63,120 nt of DNA, taken from assembly GCA_029747585.1 (NCBI GenBank), contig JAPEVF010000229.1:2857-65976 (forward strand), written 5' to 3'. How positions within the stretch are numbered: the first letter of the stretch is position 1; each line of letters begins with the position of its first letter. The notes under the pieces were generated by a model, which saw only the letters and a list, made by a program, of their open reading frames with translations, ran no database searches and was not told the DNA's origin. Positions 46,903-60,945 of the stretch are shown piece after piece. The translations under genes were made by a program, and so were the position numbers. The DNA comes from Pleurotus djamor. Its lineage: Eukaryota; Basidiomycota; Agaricomycetes; Agaricales; Pleurotaceae.

Positions 46903-49900
46903 ATGCCGTCCTCAGGCGAGCCCAAAAACACCAAACGCGTCGTTTTTGACGCGTCCCTCATCGCGCGGATACACACTTGGCTTGCTTTCTCAGCTTTTGG
47001 GACTGCACTCCTGGTCGGCTGCCTTTTGCACTACAAGAAAATTGTAAAAAATGGAGTTGCGGGGTACCCTCAGGAATGGTTTCCGTCCGTTTCTGCAACG
47101 TGAGTCCTGACCATCTCTCCTGAACGACCCAACTGGACCCGAAGCAGCATAGGGGATTGGTATCCGGAGCGCAATATCTTTCAGATTCTCATTGCTCTCA
47201 CCGCAGGTACGNCTCAGTTNTAAGTGGGGGATNCGCNGTTCATNNNNNNNNNNNNNNNNNNNNNNNNNNNNNNNNNNNNNNNNNNNNNNNNNNNNNNNNN
47301 NNNNNNNNNNNNNNNNNNNNNNNNNNNNNNNNNNNNNNNNNNNNNNNNNNNNNNNNNNNNNNNNNNNNNNNNNNNNNNNNNNNNNNNNNNNNNNNNNNNN
47401 NNNNNNNNNNNNNNNNNNNNNNNNNNNNNNNNNNNNNNNNNNNNNNNNNNNNNNNNNNNNNNNNNNNNNNNNNNNNNNNNNNNNNNNNNNNNNNNNNNNN
47501 NNNNNNNNNNNNNNNNNNNNNNNNNNNNNNNNNNNNNNNNNNNNNNNNNNNNNNNNNNNNNNNNNNNNNNNNNNNNNNNNNNNNNNNNNNNNNNNNNNNN
47601 NNNNNNNNNNNNNNNNNNNNNNNNNNNNNNNNNNNNNNNNNNNNNNNNNNNNNNNNNNNNNNNNNNNNNNNNNNNNNNNNNNNNNNNNNNNNNNNNNNNN
47701 NNNNNNNNNNNNNNNNNNNNNNNNNNNNNNNNNNNNNNNNNNNNNNNNNNNNNNNNNNNNNNNNNNNNNNNNNNNNNNNNNNNNNNNNNNNNNNNNNNNN
47801 NNNNNNNNNNNNNNNNNNNNNNNNNNNNNNNNNNNNNNNNNNNNNNNNNNNNNNNNNNNNNNNNNNNNNNNNNNNNNNNNNNNNNNNNNNNNNNNNNNNN
47901 NNNNNNNNNNNNNNNNNNNNNNNNNNNNNNNNNNNNNNNNNNNNNNNNNNNNNNNNNNNNNNNNNNNNNNNNNNNNNNNNNNNNNNNNNNNNNNNNNNNN
48001 NNNNNNNNNTCTCCTCCGCCGCTGCCCCTTGCATTGCCTGCCTTAGCAATCACATCGTTCAGACCTGCACTAAGTTTCACCTGCGATGCATACCTATGTA
48101 AGAACANGACACGTGGATTTTGAGCTCTGAAAGAACCTGTTCTACAGCATTTATTTTCTGGTCGTTATTCACATCGCTCATCCCTACCTTGTTCTATTTC
48201 TCCATCTGGGAGCTTGGAATCTCCGGTCAAGAATTAGCTTTGTTGGCTACATTGTCTCCAATTTTCCTAGCATATGGGCCCTTCCTGGGATGGGCTCGTT
48301 CTCGAGGAGGATCGACGACTTTGCGGTTAATGTCCCTGCTGGGCCTCGCAGCATATCTTCTCAAGAAACCCCTCCATCGTCTNTTCGTCGTGACACCTGC
48401 CGCTGCGATAGCAGTCATGGCACAAGTCGCTCTTTGGTCCGGCTCGGAAGACGACCTGGATCCTGGTTATCAGGCTGCAGGTAAATCTGAATTTATACTT
48501 GTCATTGGAGCTAGGTTTACATTGATTTCGTAGTCACCGCCCTAGGATTCATGNTATCTGCTCTTTCGAAGCACGCAAACCACTCGAATATCCCAGGTAN
48601 ACTCAAGTCTTTCCTAGTGGTAGCTTTCTTATGTCCTCATGTCGATACCCGACAGTCTGGCCGATCGTCAATGAGAGATCCGGCGGATATAACATGACTG
48701 GTTTAGCTCTCGCCTTCATTGCCCTCTTGGAATATGTGACGAGGTCATCGTCGGGATCTACCAGCCCGAAGAGCCAAGAACGCCGCGTGCTTGCAAAGGA
48801 ACATTGGGTCCAAGCGGCCCTCCCACTGGGCAGCCTCATCTATTGCTTGCATACCTATTTTGCGGACCCAAGTTCGCTGATAGCATGGTCATGGACTGGA
48901 TATGAAAATGGCGCCCCCCGAGGGCCTCTTCCTCACCTTCATGGTTCTTTCACCCTTCTTGCCCAATCCATCGGCTTGCTCATCCCCTTCGCCTTGTCAT
49001 CAATATCCCCGTCAGCGACCAGCCTTCTCTCTCACCCCATATGGTTTTCCTTCGGTGGAAGTGCTTCGTACTCTCTGCTCGTGTACAAGNATTATAAGGG
49101 CTACGCCGGTGGTCTCGCATTCGGCATCTTTTGTATGTCTATCGTGCCGACGATATTTCAACGAGCCGCGTCTTCGGGCCACGTTGCGCGGACCTTTTTC
49201 ACCGCCTTCCTCGTTTATTGCTTGCTCGTCCTAGCCAGTGTGTGGACTGTCGCGTACGCGTTCGTTCCCGGGGGAGTATACCTACGAGAACGCACTGATC
49301 TGTAAGCTCACTATCGCCACCACGTCTGCGCTCTGCTCATCGCGTTTCAACCAGCGTCATCTTGGCCCAGATGACATGCCTTTCCCTAGCATTTATTCCA
49401 TCCCATACTCAAGGGTTCTCTGTCGAAATTTCCGCCCGCGTACGGTCATATTCCAAGACAATGTTGGCCTTCATCTCGGTCGCGGCCGTTGCTGTTTCGC
49501 TCTATCGTCGACCTGCAACTGTGCCACAACCGTACAAACCAGGACCGCGTATCTTCAATGCGGGAATCTGGACCGTTCATTTTGGGTTTGACAACACTGG
49601 GCGGGATAGCCAGCGTTTGATCGGAAACGTCATCAAGTAAGGAGAGTATCAGCAAAACGCGATGTGTCCTTAACCTTAAGTTTAACAGGGATTTGGAGTT
49701 GGACGTCGTTGGATTGTTGGAGACTGATTTGCACGTACGTGGACAACATCTGCACTTCGATTTCTGATGTTCATCTTCCTAATAGCGGATTGTCTATGGC
49801 AACCGCGACTTGTGAGTACTTCACCGATCAGCGGCTTTACATATCTCATATACCACTTCTACAGGACGCGAGTCATCGTTGAAGAGCTTGGCTACGTTCG

Positions 49901-50996
49901 TTCCCCTTCTTTCAATAAATCCCAAAGCTAGTCCTAATCCCAATTTATATTCCAGCATGTTGATCTGGGTCCAGGCCCCAGCTCACATACATGGGGTGCT
50001 GTGCTTCTGTCGAAGGTACATCTTGAGCCGAGAATGTTTCCAAGAAATGCTGACTTGATTTCTTTTCCGTTAGTTCCCTATAATCAACTCCACGCATCAC
50101 TTACTTCCCTCTCCTCGGGGTGAACTCGCCCCGGCTATCGAAGCGGTTCTTGACGTGTTTGGCACTGAAGTAACTGTCGTCGTCTCGCACAACGGTCAAG
50201 GTTGGTGTTCTCACCCTCGTTTCATCACGTCTACCCACCTAGAATATCGTACCCTCTAGAGGAAGATCCTTTGGATCGAGAGCTCCAAAGTCGGGAATTG
50301 GCACGCATCATGTCTGCCGCTCATCCCAGACCGGTTGTCTTCCTAGGCTATGTCGTCACTAAGCCGCATGCACGAGAACGTATGTGCCCCTCCCGCTTTT
50401 CCCCTCGTTTTCTCTCACTGACTCGCGGATGTAATCCAGCTGCTCCCTACGAAATCATGGTGAGAGACGGTCAAGTGCACGATATTGACAAAGACGACAT
50501 GGACAGATGGTCCGTCCTACTCACTTTTGTCCGATTCTATTCCTGCCTCAATCATTCCTCCCTAGGTGTGAATACATCTTCTACCGAGGTCTCTACAGGA
50601 CCGCGTATGCGCGCGTCTCTCGGGGTATCGTGACTGACACCGAACTTCAAATTGGCCAGTTTGCCCTGCCGAAACACGGATTCGGCGTGACCAACGAAAC
50701 ACAAGAAGCCAGATATCTGAGAGCGTTCAAGGAAGATCTTCCTCCCCATCATGTAAGATTCATGCCACCTCGCACTTCTCCACCTGTTGCCCAAGCCTTT
50801 CACTCATATGACTATTTACAGTGGTTCCCGGCGGCCTACTACAACAGAAATGGCAATCGGGGTGTTAATGGCCACTTTTATCATGTCTTCGGTACTGTAA
50901 GTAACGGTTATGCTCGTTTCCGATCCCCCTTTTTGCTGATCGTTCTACTCGCATTAGCCACTTTATTATAAGCTTCCTGACGGTGCAGTGCTGTAA
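46903..50996 (+). CDS. CWH43: CWH43, GPI-lipid remodelling membrane protein (contains a sequence gap)
   Basis: Starts [20 protein letters not shown] at 46903. The first part is PGAP2/FRAG1-like, with a hydrophobic segment [15 protein letters not shown] and [20 protein letters not shown]. After the N gap come many membrane helices ([51 protein letters not shown]). The C-terminal half is the endonuclease/exonuclease/phosphatase-fold domain: [55 protein letters not shown] and a final GHFYHVFGT. In yeast Cwh43 swaps diacylglycerol for ceramide on GPI anchors. Many tiny exons occur from 49.6 to 50.9 kb. The last exon (LPDGAVL) is a guess. Confidence 0.88.
47244..48009. other. Assembly gap (766 N)
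   Basis: A run of N inside CWH43, hiding part of the first membrane domain. Apparent long frames here are artefacts of N. Confidence 0.99.
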
Positions 50997-51287
50997 AGAG
51001 AGGCCTGTATGACTTACTGTAAGCCAACGCGCGATGCTACATATATCTCAATGCTTTGTAAAAGTGCTGTACTTGTTTTCATTGCTTNTAAGTATCTTGT
51101 TTTTCTCCGCTGCACCAAGTGTCCACAAAAATGCGTGAATAGTCGATGTTTCTACCCCGAAGCAATCCCCAAAATACAAGCGTAGTGGATAGCAATAACT
51201 TAGCTNNACAANGGATANTANNNNGAAAGTCTAAATAGCAAAACAAGCATACAAGGTTAAGGTTACAATTACAACATACTCTATGTG

Positions 51288-52339
51288 TCATGATAAGACA
51301 CGTTCCATCCGTGCTAGAGCTCCATCGACGCCATGCAGTAAAGAATTTACTGTCCGAGGGAGAATGACTGGTTGTCCTTCATCACCTTGATTCTCGTCGC
51401 CCTGCTCACGAAGTGCTTGCTCTAGTGCAATGGGGAGGCTCAGCGTTATCCGAGTCAACTTGATAGTAAGGCGAGAGCGGCCCATGATATCGAAATAAGA
51501 GAGTTGCTTGAAAGCATGTTGAACTTCTATCAGTCGAGAGAGTTCGTGATGCAGAGCGTAGATGCAGGCTCGACAGGCTAGNGGANCCCNAAGTCGTATC
51601 AATAGTCCTTACTAGAANGGGGACTGAGTGAGTGAACTCACTCAAGGCTCNTTCNCGGATGGAGTGGAGAGTCNAAAGAACCGAGTCAATACCGTCTTCG
51701 CCGAGCTTGAGTCCTGGNTTGATGTCGCCTATCGTTTCTGTGCGCGATGACGATGAGTCACGGTGACTGGCAACATAGNTNGTACGCGCNACNCACTCAN
51801 NAGNGAANGGATGATCTCGAGGTCCCCATCCAGAAAGTCNTTGAATNCGGCCAATACNACGGTCCTGAATGTTTCCTCCGCATNGCNCGTNGAACTCGCA
51901 GCAAACACGTTGTACGGCATGGANCNGGGNCGTTTGTCGTATAATCGACGNGATGCAGGGTTGCTCANANTCTCGTACGCGANAGAGACTTTCTGGAAGG
52001 CAGTGGTTGCNTCTGGGTCNTCATTNAATTTACTGCCAAGTTTTGGNGAGTCAAGAGAAGTTACTGGCGTCGACAACTAGANCATNNCNCGTACTCTGGG
52101 TGGCANGCCCTGCTTCGTCGTAGATAGGCCTGGCGAAAGGCNGCAGAATCCAGCTTCTGAGACTTGTGGACACCAAGGATTTGATAGAGGTCATNGCTGT
52201 GAAGTATNTCTGCTATTACTGAATCTCGAGGCNGGAGGCGNGAGGATNTCGCNACAGCGAGACAGACATTGTCCTNCCCTTCNTCNTCCTCCNNTCTTCN
52301 NNATCGACNGGGAGATAGAAATATGAGGTTGCTGGACAT
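51288..52339 (-). CDS. J-domain protein of unknown subclass
   Basis: Minus-strand gene starting MSSNLIFLSP at 52339 in a region full of N. The J domain reads DLYQILGVHKSQKLDS, FRQAYLRRSR, then HP|D across an intron, ATTAFQKVS.AYE and SNPA.RRLYDK. The HPD Asp codon is split by the intron; if it is not removed the motif looks like HPE. The C-terminal half has MPYNVFAAS, DFLDGDLEI and a final GVDGALARMERVLS. There is no zinc finger, Gly/Phe region or clear membrane helix. It would stimulate an Hsp70, but the client and compartment are unknown. Head-to-head with an F-box gene at 135 bp. Confidence 0.72.
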
Positions 52340-52474
52340 TCGAGGTTAGGAGNTGAAGACGNGGGTAATTNATGGNGAAATATTTAAATACCTGAGGAGA
52401 TGACGGTCGTGAGCATGTACGATTNTATGATGTCGCACGGTAAATTGTTTCTTTGTCTTGGACCACAACCACGC

Positions 52475-54237
52475 ATGACCTTGTGCAACGTCCCCGGCGA
52501 GGTGCAAGATGCAATTCTCGCTTATCTGGACACATGCGACCTTGCTCACGTTCTCCTCGTCAATTCGACACTCAGCAATGTTGCTTTGAGGCGGTTATAC
52601 CGTTTCATTGCCCTTTGTGCTCTTCCGAAACGCACGCGAACATCGACGAACAATGCGCTGCCATTCCCTGCGTCCATCAAGTGCCTTGCTGCCATCGCAA
52701 ACTCAAAGACGATCGGTCTGCGCGTCAGATCCTTAACTATCGAGTTCAACAACTGCGACGTTTCGACGACTAGGGATCACTTTCCAGGGGCTGACTGGCC
52801 GACGGAGGATGTGATTCCTCTNGCNAATGTCTACTCGCTGCTTCGACGCGCTNTACATTCCATGCACAACCTACGTTCACTCTCAATATCNCTNGCCCTC
52901 GTCCCCTACCGCACTCGTCGCGGTCTGACCCTTGCAGCACAAGAGAACATATCCGCTCGTGCCAGAAGCGTCATCAAGTCCCCCGGTTCCTCGCCGTACC
53001 TTAAAATGCTTGCAAACCCATACACCATACTCGAAGATGCACCCTTCCGTTTGACCGTCCTCGAGACACACGCACCCTACGACGCGTCCCTCGCACACTT
53101 TCTGGATTCTCAGCCCGAAATTCTCGATTTAACTCTCAGAACCGTTTCCCCCCAAGACAGAATTCAGAACGAGTAAGTTTCTATACCTCTCCTGCCCCTC
53201 ATGATGGTATACTAACACAATGCAAAAGTCCGGCCACGAAATTCACCCTTCCTTCTACTTCACTGCCGAAACTCCAACATCTTAGAGCCATCCACGCGTC
53301 ACCAGGTATTCTTCAAGAATTCGTCTCCGGGCGACCCGTGCGCTCGGCGTACATCCCTCTCCGCCCTTTGAACCTCCCCCGTGTCGCTATGAATCTTCCC
53401 GACGACGAAGCCACTGCTTCTGAATTCCCCTGCCTACACATGCTCAAGAAGTCCATCGTCCCCATTACCCGTCTCACCGTGTTCAGCTTTGATGCGTCTC
53501 TGTTGCCTTCCGTCGATGATCCAAAAGCCGACGTTGATCCCTTGTCATTGCCCATGAAACTGTTTCCACAACTCGCAGCGGTGAGTACAGAGTTGGAATC
53601 GNTGCAAGTGATNGTGATGATGTCACCATGTCGCTCNGTGAGTCGGCGCTGCCCNTCTCCACGTTGAATCGACGAGTGACTCGGTTGTAGAAAGATCTCG
53701 TCGCCGCCGCTCCCTTGTTGACTCCCTATACGAAACTCAAGGTAAGCCTGCCTCCACCATCAGCCAATTCCNTACATTGACCCATNTGCTTAGTCCCTGA
53801 CGTTTATGGCGCAATCCGACGGACCGCCCAGACCAAGAGTCTCCGCTGATGGCGAGGAGGAAGATGATGAGATACCCGCAGAAGTACTTGAAAAATGGGA
53901 ATCCAGACTAATCAGGCGGGAAAAGCGTGTNGTGGATGCTTGGACAAAGCATTGTCCGTCCCTTCGNACAATNCTCNTACCGAGAGGCCAAGTATGGTGG
54001 AAGAGAGTTTGCACNGTGAGAAAGGACATNAAACACTGTTGCTGCTGCGGGCTTGAACATCCACTTGCCCCTGACGGTAGTAGTGTTGATGACTCTGTGC
54101 GACATCGCATGATGCAGGATAGCATCGTGGCGACTACCTCTGGCCCGAATGAATGTGGGGCTACGATGTGGTATTGTGAACGTGAACGAGATCCAACAAT
54201 GACTACGACCATTCCCCGATTTAAAGTCTCAAATTAA
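52475..54237 (+). CDS. F-box protein
   Basis: I use the ATG at 52475 (MTLCNVPGEVQDAILAYLD), because the F-box motif LCNVPGEVQDAILAYL..CDLAHVLLVN begins at once; further ATGs exist upstream. The F-box is followed by leucine-rich stretches (LRVRSLTIEFNNC, LDLTLRTVSPQD, ITRLTVFSFDASLLP) and a last exon with EEDDEIPAEVLEKWESRLI, LPRGQVWWKR and a Cys/His-rich CCCCGLEHPLAPDGSS. Such basidiomycete proteins are Skp1-binding receptors of SCF ligases and form large lineage-specific families. The substrate is unknown. One N-rich exon near 53.6 kb makes the middle uncertain. Confidence 0.72.
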
Positions 54238-54388
54238 CCGCTGCGTAGTTAATGATTAATTGACCATGTATTATCTGTTCTGTACTTGCGACCTGGAAAC
54301 TGGACATTGGATGTTAGATGTTAGATGCGCTCAGGATGCGTCGAACTTGTAACTTGTGAACCCCTGACTTCACTTGACGGACGCGGTC

Positions 54389-57300
54389 ATGGCGACAACT
54401 GCGTATCCCGAAAGACGTGTTCTGTGGCATCCCCGTCAAGAAAACAAATTCGTCGTNGGGGGAGGCTCTCAAATTACTCTGTATGAATGGACCCCCGAGC
54501 TCCCAGAGATCCGTCATGTCACCTCNAAACACGACCTACAATTCATGAAGGTGGGNAACTTCTGGTCCATTTAAGTATCCTACNCCATTNCTTGACCGTC
54601 NACTGCACATAGTGNTTTGCCTGGTCTCCAGATCCATTTTACGACGATCTTTTTGCAGTAGGNTTGAACATAGGCCGTATCGACCTGATACGATTGGAAA
54701 CTTCCAAGTTTGCGCGTCAGAGTAATACTCTGACAAACGTTCCAACCATCTCTCTCCCCACCAGGAACTCACGCGCCTGCAATGTCGTNACATTCTGTAA
54801 NACGGACCCGAATTATCTGGCACAAGGATTGGATAAAGCACGAGGAGAAGCTAGCTTGGTTGTTTGGGATGTCAGCTCGTCGAGNTCAATATACGAAAGT
54901 TCTTGCCCTAACAGCCTGGCGGCTTCCGCGCCACCAGCACCTCGCCCTCAGCCATTTCTACCCCGTCCCGATGGTGGAACTCGTAATGATACTCGCATTG
55001 TTCAGACCCATGCGTCCACGGAGGTGGTCTCCTCGCTTGCCTGGCTTCCTCAGACTACACATCTTATCTTCGCGGGCATTTCGTACCGTTGGCTCCGACT
55101 ATTCGACCTTCGAAACCCCATCCCCTCTACAAGCAACGTCGCTGCGAAAGTTCAAGGTATTGCCACAGATCCTTTCGACCCACAACGTATTGCTACATAT
55201 GGTGACGGGTCCGTAAGCGTCTGGGATGCCCGGAAATTTTCTCAGCCTCTCCTCTTGTTTACGGAAAGAGACGCACTCGCAGACGGTGCAAGAGTAAAAC
55301 CACAAACACCCTACTCGTGTATAGAATTCTCTGCNACTCGGCGCGGTTTACTTACCACTATGCAAAAGGATGCGTCATATGTTCGCTTTTGGGATACCAT
55401 CTCGAATTCGGATGAATCTTCTGAAGGCCATGTTTCTCGAGACCACTCGTCCGTGAGCCGGACGAGAAAGTCGTGGGCTAACCTGCCCTGGACCGCTGGA
55501 ACGTCGACNCAGGCTNCACTGCCCATTCCTCGAGAGNCNGATAGTCANCCTGGTCTAATTGTCCATAATACATACAGAAGTANGTTTTATCATNTTNCTT
55601 TGAANCTTTTACGNTGGGTAGANCGTACTCACCCACNTTCTCGTCAGCCAAGGATTTCCCTCGACTTCTTGCGTCGTTTGCTCTCGTCCCACATGCTCAG
55701 CCTCATCCCTTGACATCCAATATAATGGTAGTCAGCAAAGAAGGAGACTTGGAACTATACGCTGTCCATGATACCCCAAAGCCAACTGCATGGAGTCCTC
55801 GTGGCGATCTGGCTATTGGAGCAGGCACAACATTCACCGTAGTCCCTGGGTATTCGGAGGATGCCCCTCCCCCTGAACCATGGGATGTNCAACCNCCAGA
55901 AGCTCGGCCCCANCACTCCTCACCTCGTTCCCGTTCGCANTCCCTTCAGAGACTCGACGGCTCNGTCCGAGGNCGNAGCGGNGGCAGAACAAATGGATCN
56001 AGCTCCCCTGCGTTGTTTGGNCGTGGTGATGAAGATGGTTTTCCAGCTTTGTCNCTNTCNCCATATCCGACGAGTGTTGTACATCCAGGTACTTCNGGAA
56101 AGCCAGGAAGAAGTCGGGCGTTCAGCCCGATGTCNATACGCAATTACCCNCTNCAGTANGAATACTCATCATACGCNAANGAAAAGGTGGATTCCAGCTC
56201 TCGTCCAATACGCTCTAAAGGCCGTTCTGGACAAGAAAGTACCAGTCGTATACGTCGTCAACAGCCTCTCAAAGCTCTTGCCAATGTCATCTCTGATGAT
56301 ATCTCTGTTCTGATGCGTTCCAGGGTCATACAGGGATACGCTCTTTCCAACGTGTGTATTGCCCTCCCTCCATATTCCACCTATCCTTAACGCCTTCGTA
56401 GCCTCAAAGCAATACATCAATTACCCAAGATGAGTCCGATGGCCTTCTGACTGAAACTTGGGCCTGGCTCAATCGTATGTTCACGTTCCCATCTTCATCA
56501 TGCTAGGCAATGATTTGTTAGATTCCAGGGAGATTCTTTGCACACCGACAGCTCGTGTGAATGGGTATGATTTTGCATACGAGGGACTCCTTGGCATCTG
56601 GGAGGGATTTGCGCCAATGCAGGTCCACGAAGAACCACCAGCTAACGATCTCCTCGGAGCAAGAGATGGACCCAATGAGTCGTCTCGCAATAGTCGATCA
56701 CCTAGCGGACGTGGTGGTTTCCACGCCGCTTTGATGGAGCTGACGGCTCGAAGGGATATGCAACATCTGGATTGGAAACCAACTATCACAACTTCTAAGC
56801 TCCTTCAACGTCAAGTAGCGCTGGACCTCTGTGGATGGAGTCTGAAGCAGGATGATCTTAGTAAGGCTATAAAAAGGTGAGAATGTGAAATACGTCATGT
56901 CGATAGTCCCTCTACTAACGTGCTCGCTTTTGCGAAGGTGGGAGGATGCTGGACAATATTCAAGGGCTGCATGTTGGCTTGTCTTCATAGGACAGCGCAA
57001 CAAGGCTCTGGATGTTCTGATGCGGAGCGAAGGTGAGGAACCCCGTCGCCGTCTCGCTCAACTCTTGTTGATGCATATGCTTCAGATGAAACCCACCATA
57101 TCATGAGTGGGACACTTGCTGCATTGATTCCACAAGGNCCAAATAGTGCATCCTTGAAAGAACACTGTCAACGTTTGATCGTGCGCTTGCAGGATCCATA
57201 CCTCCGTGCCATGTTAACTCACCTCACATCTGGCGACTGGTCTGAGATTCTCGAAGAGGAAATCCTTCCTTTCAGAGAACGGTTGGCTATTGCTTTCCAG

Positions 57301-58052
57301 TTTCTAAGCGACAAGTCGATCTCATCTTACCTTCACCGGTGTATAGAACGTTCGAGTGGGACAGGGGACATCGACTGTCTCATCGTCGCCGGGTTGACGA
57401 AGCCCGGCTTAGACATCCTCCAAGGTTATGTTGATCACACGGGGGATGTCCAAACCGCTGCTATTATGGCTTCTTTCGTATGTCCTTGGAGGTTCAGCGA
57501 TCGTCGGGTGGAGCATTGGGTTCAGTCTTATCGAGATATTCTCGATGGATTCAAGCTGTTCCATCATCGTGTCAACTTCGATGTCGAGCGCGGTACCGTT
57601 ATGCAAGTCGCTATGCAAAACGGTGATATACCACGCGGCGATTATGTCCCCCGCCAGATCATCATGCGGTGCAATTACTGCAACAAACCTATTAATTCTT
57701 CAAACCCAACTGGACAGGCGAAAAGCCGANTGAATGCTTGCCCAAACTGCGCGAGGCCGCTTCCGAGATGTTCAGTTTGCTTGGTGAACTTGTCAATCGT
57801 TCCTGACGTCCAGNGAGAGGCTCAACTGGGCAAAGCCGAGCATAAAGGTAAGAGGGAACTTTGGATGTGACAATGCCGACTCATGTCTGTGACTTAGATA
57901 CGATTGACGACGCGGTTGTGATATGCCAGACATGCAGACACGGTGGACATGCTTCGCATATCTTGGATTGGTTCTTTGGGGCCGATGGCNTTCGCTCCAG
58001 AGGCGTATGCCCTGTTGCTGATTGCGATTGTCGCTGTGCAGACGAGTTTTAA
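54389..58052 (+). CDS. SEA4: MIOS/SEA4 subunit of GATOR2 (SEACAT)
   Basis: Starts MATTAYPERRVLWHPRQENK at 54389. An N-terminal WD40 propeller follows (FAWSPDPFYDDLFAVGL, SSLAWLPQTTHLIFAG, WLRLFDLRN, GDGSVSVWDARKFSQPLLLF, LTTMQKDASYVRFWD). A helical solenoid runs through EGLLGIWEGFAPMQVHE, WKPTITTSKLLQRQVALDLCGW and SGDWSEILEEEILPFRERL. The C-terminal zinc domain is MRCNYCNKPI, CPNCARPLPRCSVC, ICQTCRHGGHASHI and CPVADCDCRC. This order is that of Mios/Sea4, which in GATOR2/SEACAT supports TORC1 activation by amino acids at the vacuole. The middle (55.5-56.2 kb) is full of N and its exon joins are unsure. Confidence 0.88.
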
Positions 58053-58111
58053 AGTACCCATGCGTCCTGAGATAACGTGCACTATATAGGTCCATAGAAA
58101 GTCTACAGTTG

Positions 58112-60945
58112 CTACGAGTTGACCGGTGACAGCAGACGGTCAGCCTCAGTTTCTGACTCCCCATCACTACCCTCTTCACCGCTCTCCTCGTCACTTCCAG
58201 TTTCCTCTTCACTATCGTCATCATCATCTCCCTCTCCCTCGCTCTCCTCGTCTTCGTCTTCGTCTTCTTCCTCATCCTCGCCCCCTGCTTCCGCCTCGGG
58301 CGTATCCGCATAAAAATCATCCAAATCCGTCCACGGCCCCTTGGATCCATTTCGCATCGCTGCACCGCTCGGTGAAGCACCAGGCGTCAATATGACAGGC
58401 GAAGCAGTAGCAGAGCCGGGACGACCGCGTGCGGAAGCCGAATGCGAGTGCGAAGATATGGCCGTGGGCACAGGCGGCGAGCGGACATCGTCCAAATCTT
58501 CTCGTAGAGAAGGATCTATCCCTTCTTCCAACCAATCAGGCAAGATCGAGTCACCGTGCATGGGTTTCTCGGTAATCAGTTCGAGAGAGCCTATCTGACT
58601 GTTTGTGTCCACTGTACGTAGAATAAGGTGTGAAAGTTAGTTTAGTACAGGAGAGAAAGAAGAAGGGATATTATTACCTTCTCGCTCTTTATCCACTATC
58701 CCAGCTTTTCCATTGAACAAAACAAGCTTCACCTGCTCGCGTCTCAANACAACACCCCCTCGGTCCTCAATAGCTACTTGATCGTCCTCGGCCGAACCAT
58801 TGATTTCTTTGGGGAAGACACCAATCAGAAGAGATCCAATCATCCTCGCTCGATCGCGTATATCATAGTTCAGGTCGTAGCGCGCTAAACTCAACGCATA
58901 TCGGCAAAGGAGTATAAGTGTCTTGTCCGTAGGGTTAAGGACAAGTAGTTTTGCCGCCATCGTGATGACTTGCAATTTAACAATCGTGTCCTGTGTCAAT
59001 CAGGATGGTTGAGTTGCTCATGTAAATTCACATCGAATTGAAAGCGCACATACTTCATTNATGAAACCTTTCAAGCCCTTGCGGAGGACGTCGGGGGCCC
59101 AATCGAATATCCCCTCAGGCCCAGCAGAAGGTTTGTCCGAAGCAGCATACTGACCTGCAAGCCAAATCACACACGCTCGCGCTTGAGGGTGCTTGATATC
59201 GTCGATTCGATGGGCGAGATGCGATATTATGGATATGCCGGGGTTACTAGACGGGTCTTGTTTTGATGTGGCCTCGAGCTCGCTCTGGACGAGGTTCTTG
59301 AGAACGAGCACCGCACTACTGACGACAATGTCTTCAAATACCCAAGTCAATATATGGAGGGGGGGGGCATTTGATTTGGACATACCATGGGGACTTTTGA
59401 TCATCGAGATCAACGCAGTCAAGCAGGTCTGTGTGCACTCGGGTATGAGGTTGGCACATCGGCCGATGGCTTGTATTGATGTAGATATGACTTCGTCCTC
59501 TGTGTCGTCGGCGTAATCCTGTCGGTGGATGTCAGGGTGCTAGCCATCTCTCGTATGANTTTCGAACGCACGATGAACTCTCTAAGGATTCCGCTGTACG
59601 TTTCTGGTGTGACTAGCCGAAGAAGCAGTTGCACTTTGATCAGTTTGACCCGGCATATGTCGTCCGTTCGAACGAGGAAGCGCGAGTAATAAGGAGAAAA
59701 GAGAGCCTAGATGATTCAGAAAAGAAGCTATACGAGTTATATACAAAATCCTGACCTCGTTATCTTTGGCGATAGTGTGGACATAGGTCAACACCACGCG
59801 AGCAACCTCGTTTGCGCCAGCTACGAGCCTCAGGAGAGGGTGCACCACCTTAGCCAAGTCTTTCGGGGAACCCGCATAGTAGAATACGCGAGTTGCCGCA
59901 ATCACAACCTACATCCCTATTTATGAGCAAGGACGGGACTTCATAGGTGAGCTACATACCACAGGGTTGCGAGATTGGAGGAGAGGTTCAGCCGATTTTA
60001 GCAGCAATGTCAAGTCCGGGTCAAAGTCTGCTTCATCGGACAAGGGGGGTCTTGAGAGCATGGTGCGAGCATATCGCAGAAGCAGGTTCATCAGATTCAC
60101 TTGGCCCCATTCATCTGCGTCGACCAGGAGACGACAGAGGCGACGGTAACGTTGGTGCAGCAAGTCCAATCGGGTAGGGCAGACGGCCTCAAATGCGACT
60201 GCAACACTGCCAATCGAGAGGGGGGACGGATTGCGGAGGAGGGTCGTGATGACACCGATGAGAGCTGGAGTGTGTGATGAGTCTAATCTGTTCTTACGTG
60301 AATTGGGAGCTTCGAACGATAGGCGTCCCATGGGTCAACTCACTCAAAACATTTGGGTATGGCTAAGGCCGCATTTTTGCGTACGTAGGGACTGACATCT
60401 GCTGCACACTTCTTGATCGCGAGTACGACTATACTCCCGATCATTTGGACTTTGATTCCGCTGAGTACCCGCAGGGCCATGGCGCGTATAAGGGGGCTGC
60501 TGTCATTCAAATCCTTTTGAAAGGTATTGATCGAAAGTAGGGCAAGGTCGGGCTCTTGTTCAGCATAACGTAGGAGATAGATGTAAACGAGTTTCCGAAT
60601 TTCGAGATTGTGTGAAGCGACGTTCTTCACGACTTGAGCGAAGTATTCGGAGACGTTTCGGCCTTTGGAAATCATCTATGCAACTTCGTTCTGTAGCCCG
60701 GAATCAGAGTAGCTTCTGAAGCTTACAGCAATCAATCTCTTCATCGCATCCAATTTCTCTCTATCACTGCTCGAATCCAGTTGCTTCCGCATGTCCTTGG
60801 TCCTGTCATCGGGAGCTTCAAGATACGCAGCACTGGCGCCGCGGGTTATGGATAGATCTCTGGTATGTTCAGAGAAAGACTCCTGTATTCGCATGCCAAG
60901 GCGTGAAGCATTTTCGGTGATTGTGTTGAAGTACTGGCTGGACAT
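58112..60945 (-). CDS. APL6: AP-3 complex subunit beta (Apl6)
   Basis: Minus-strand gene starting [20 protein letters not shown] at 60945. The adaptin N-terminal trunk has [78 protein letters not shown] and [15 protein letters not shown], with later HEAT-type helices ([15 protein letters not shown]). The last exon is extremely acidic and Ser-rich ([20 protein letters not shown]), as in the hinge of AP-3 beta, and ends [10 protein letters not shown]-3 carries cargo such as alkaline phosphatase and syntaxins from Golgi or endosome to the vacuole. It lies 59 bp tail-to-tail from MIOS and 119 bp head-to-head from SERINC. Confidence 0.9.

Noticed and set aside
47157..48123. Very long open frames on both strands
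   Set aside because: They consist almost wholly of X from the 766-base N gap.
52090..52135. Degenerate HPE instead of HPD in the J-domain protein
   Set aside because: An intron with GTACG donor follows HPGA; splicing to the next exon restores Asp (GA|T), so the motif is normal.
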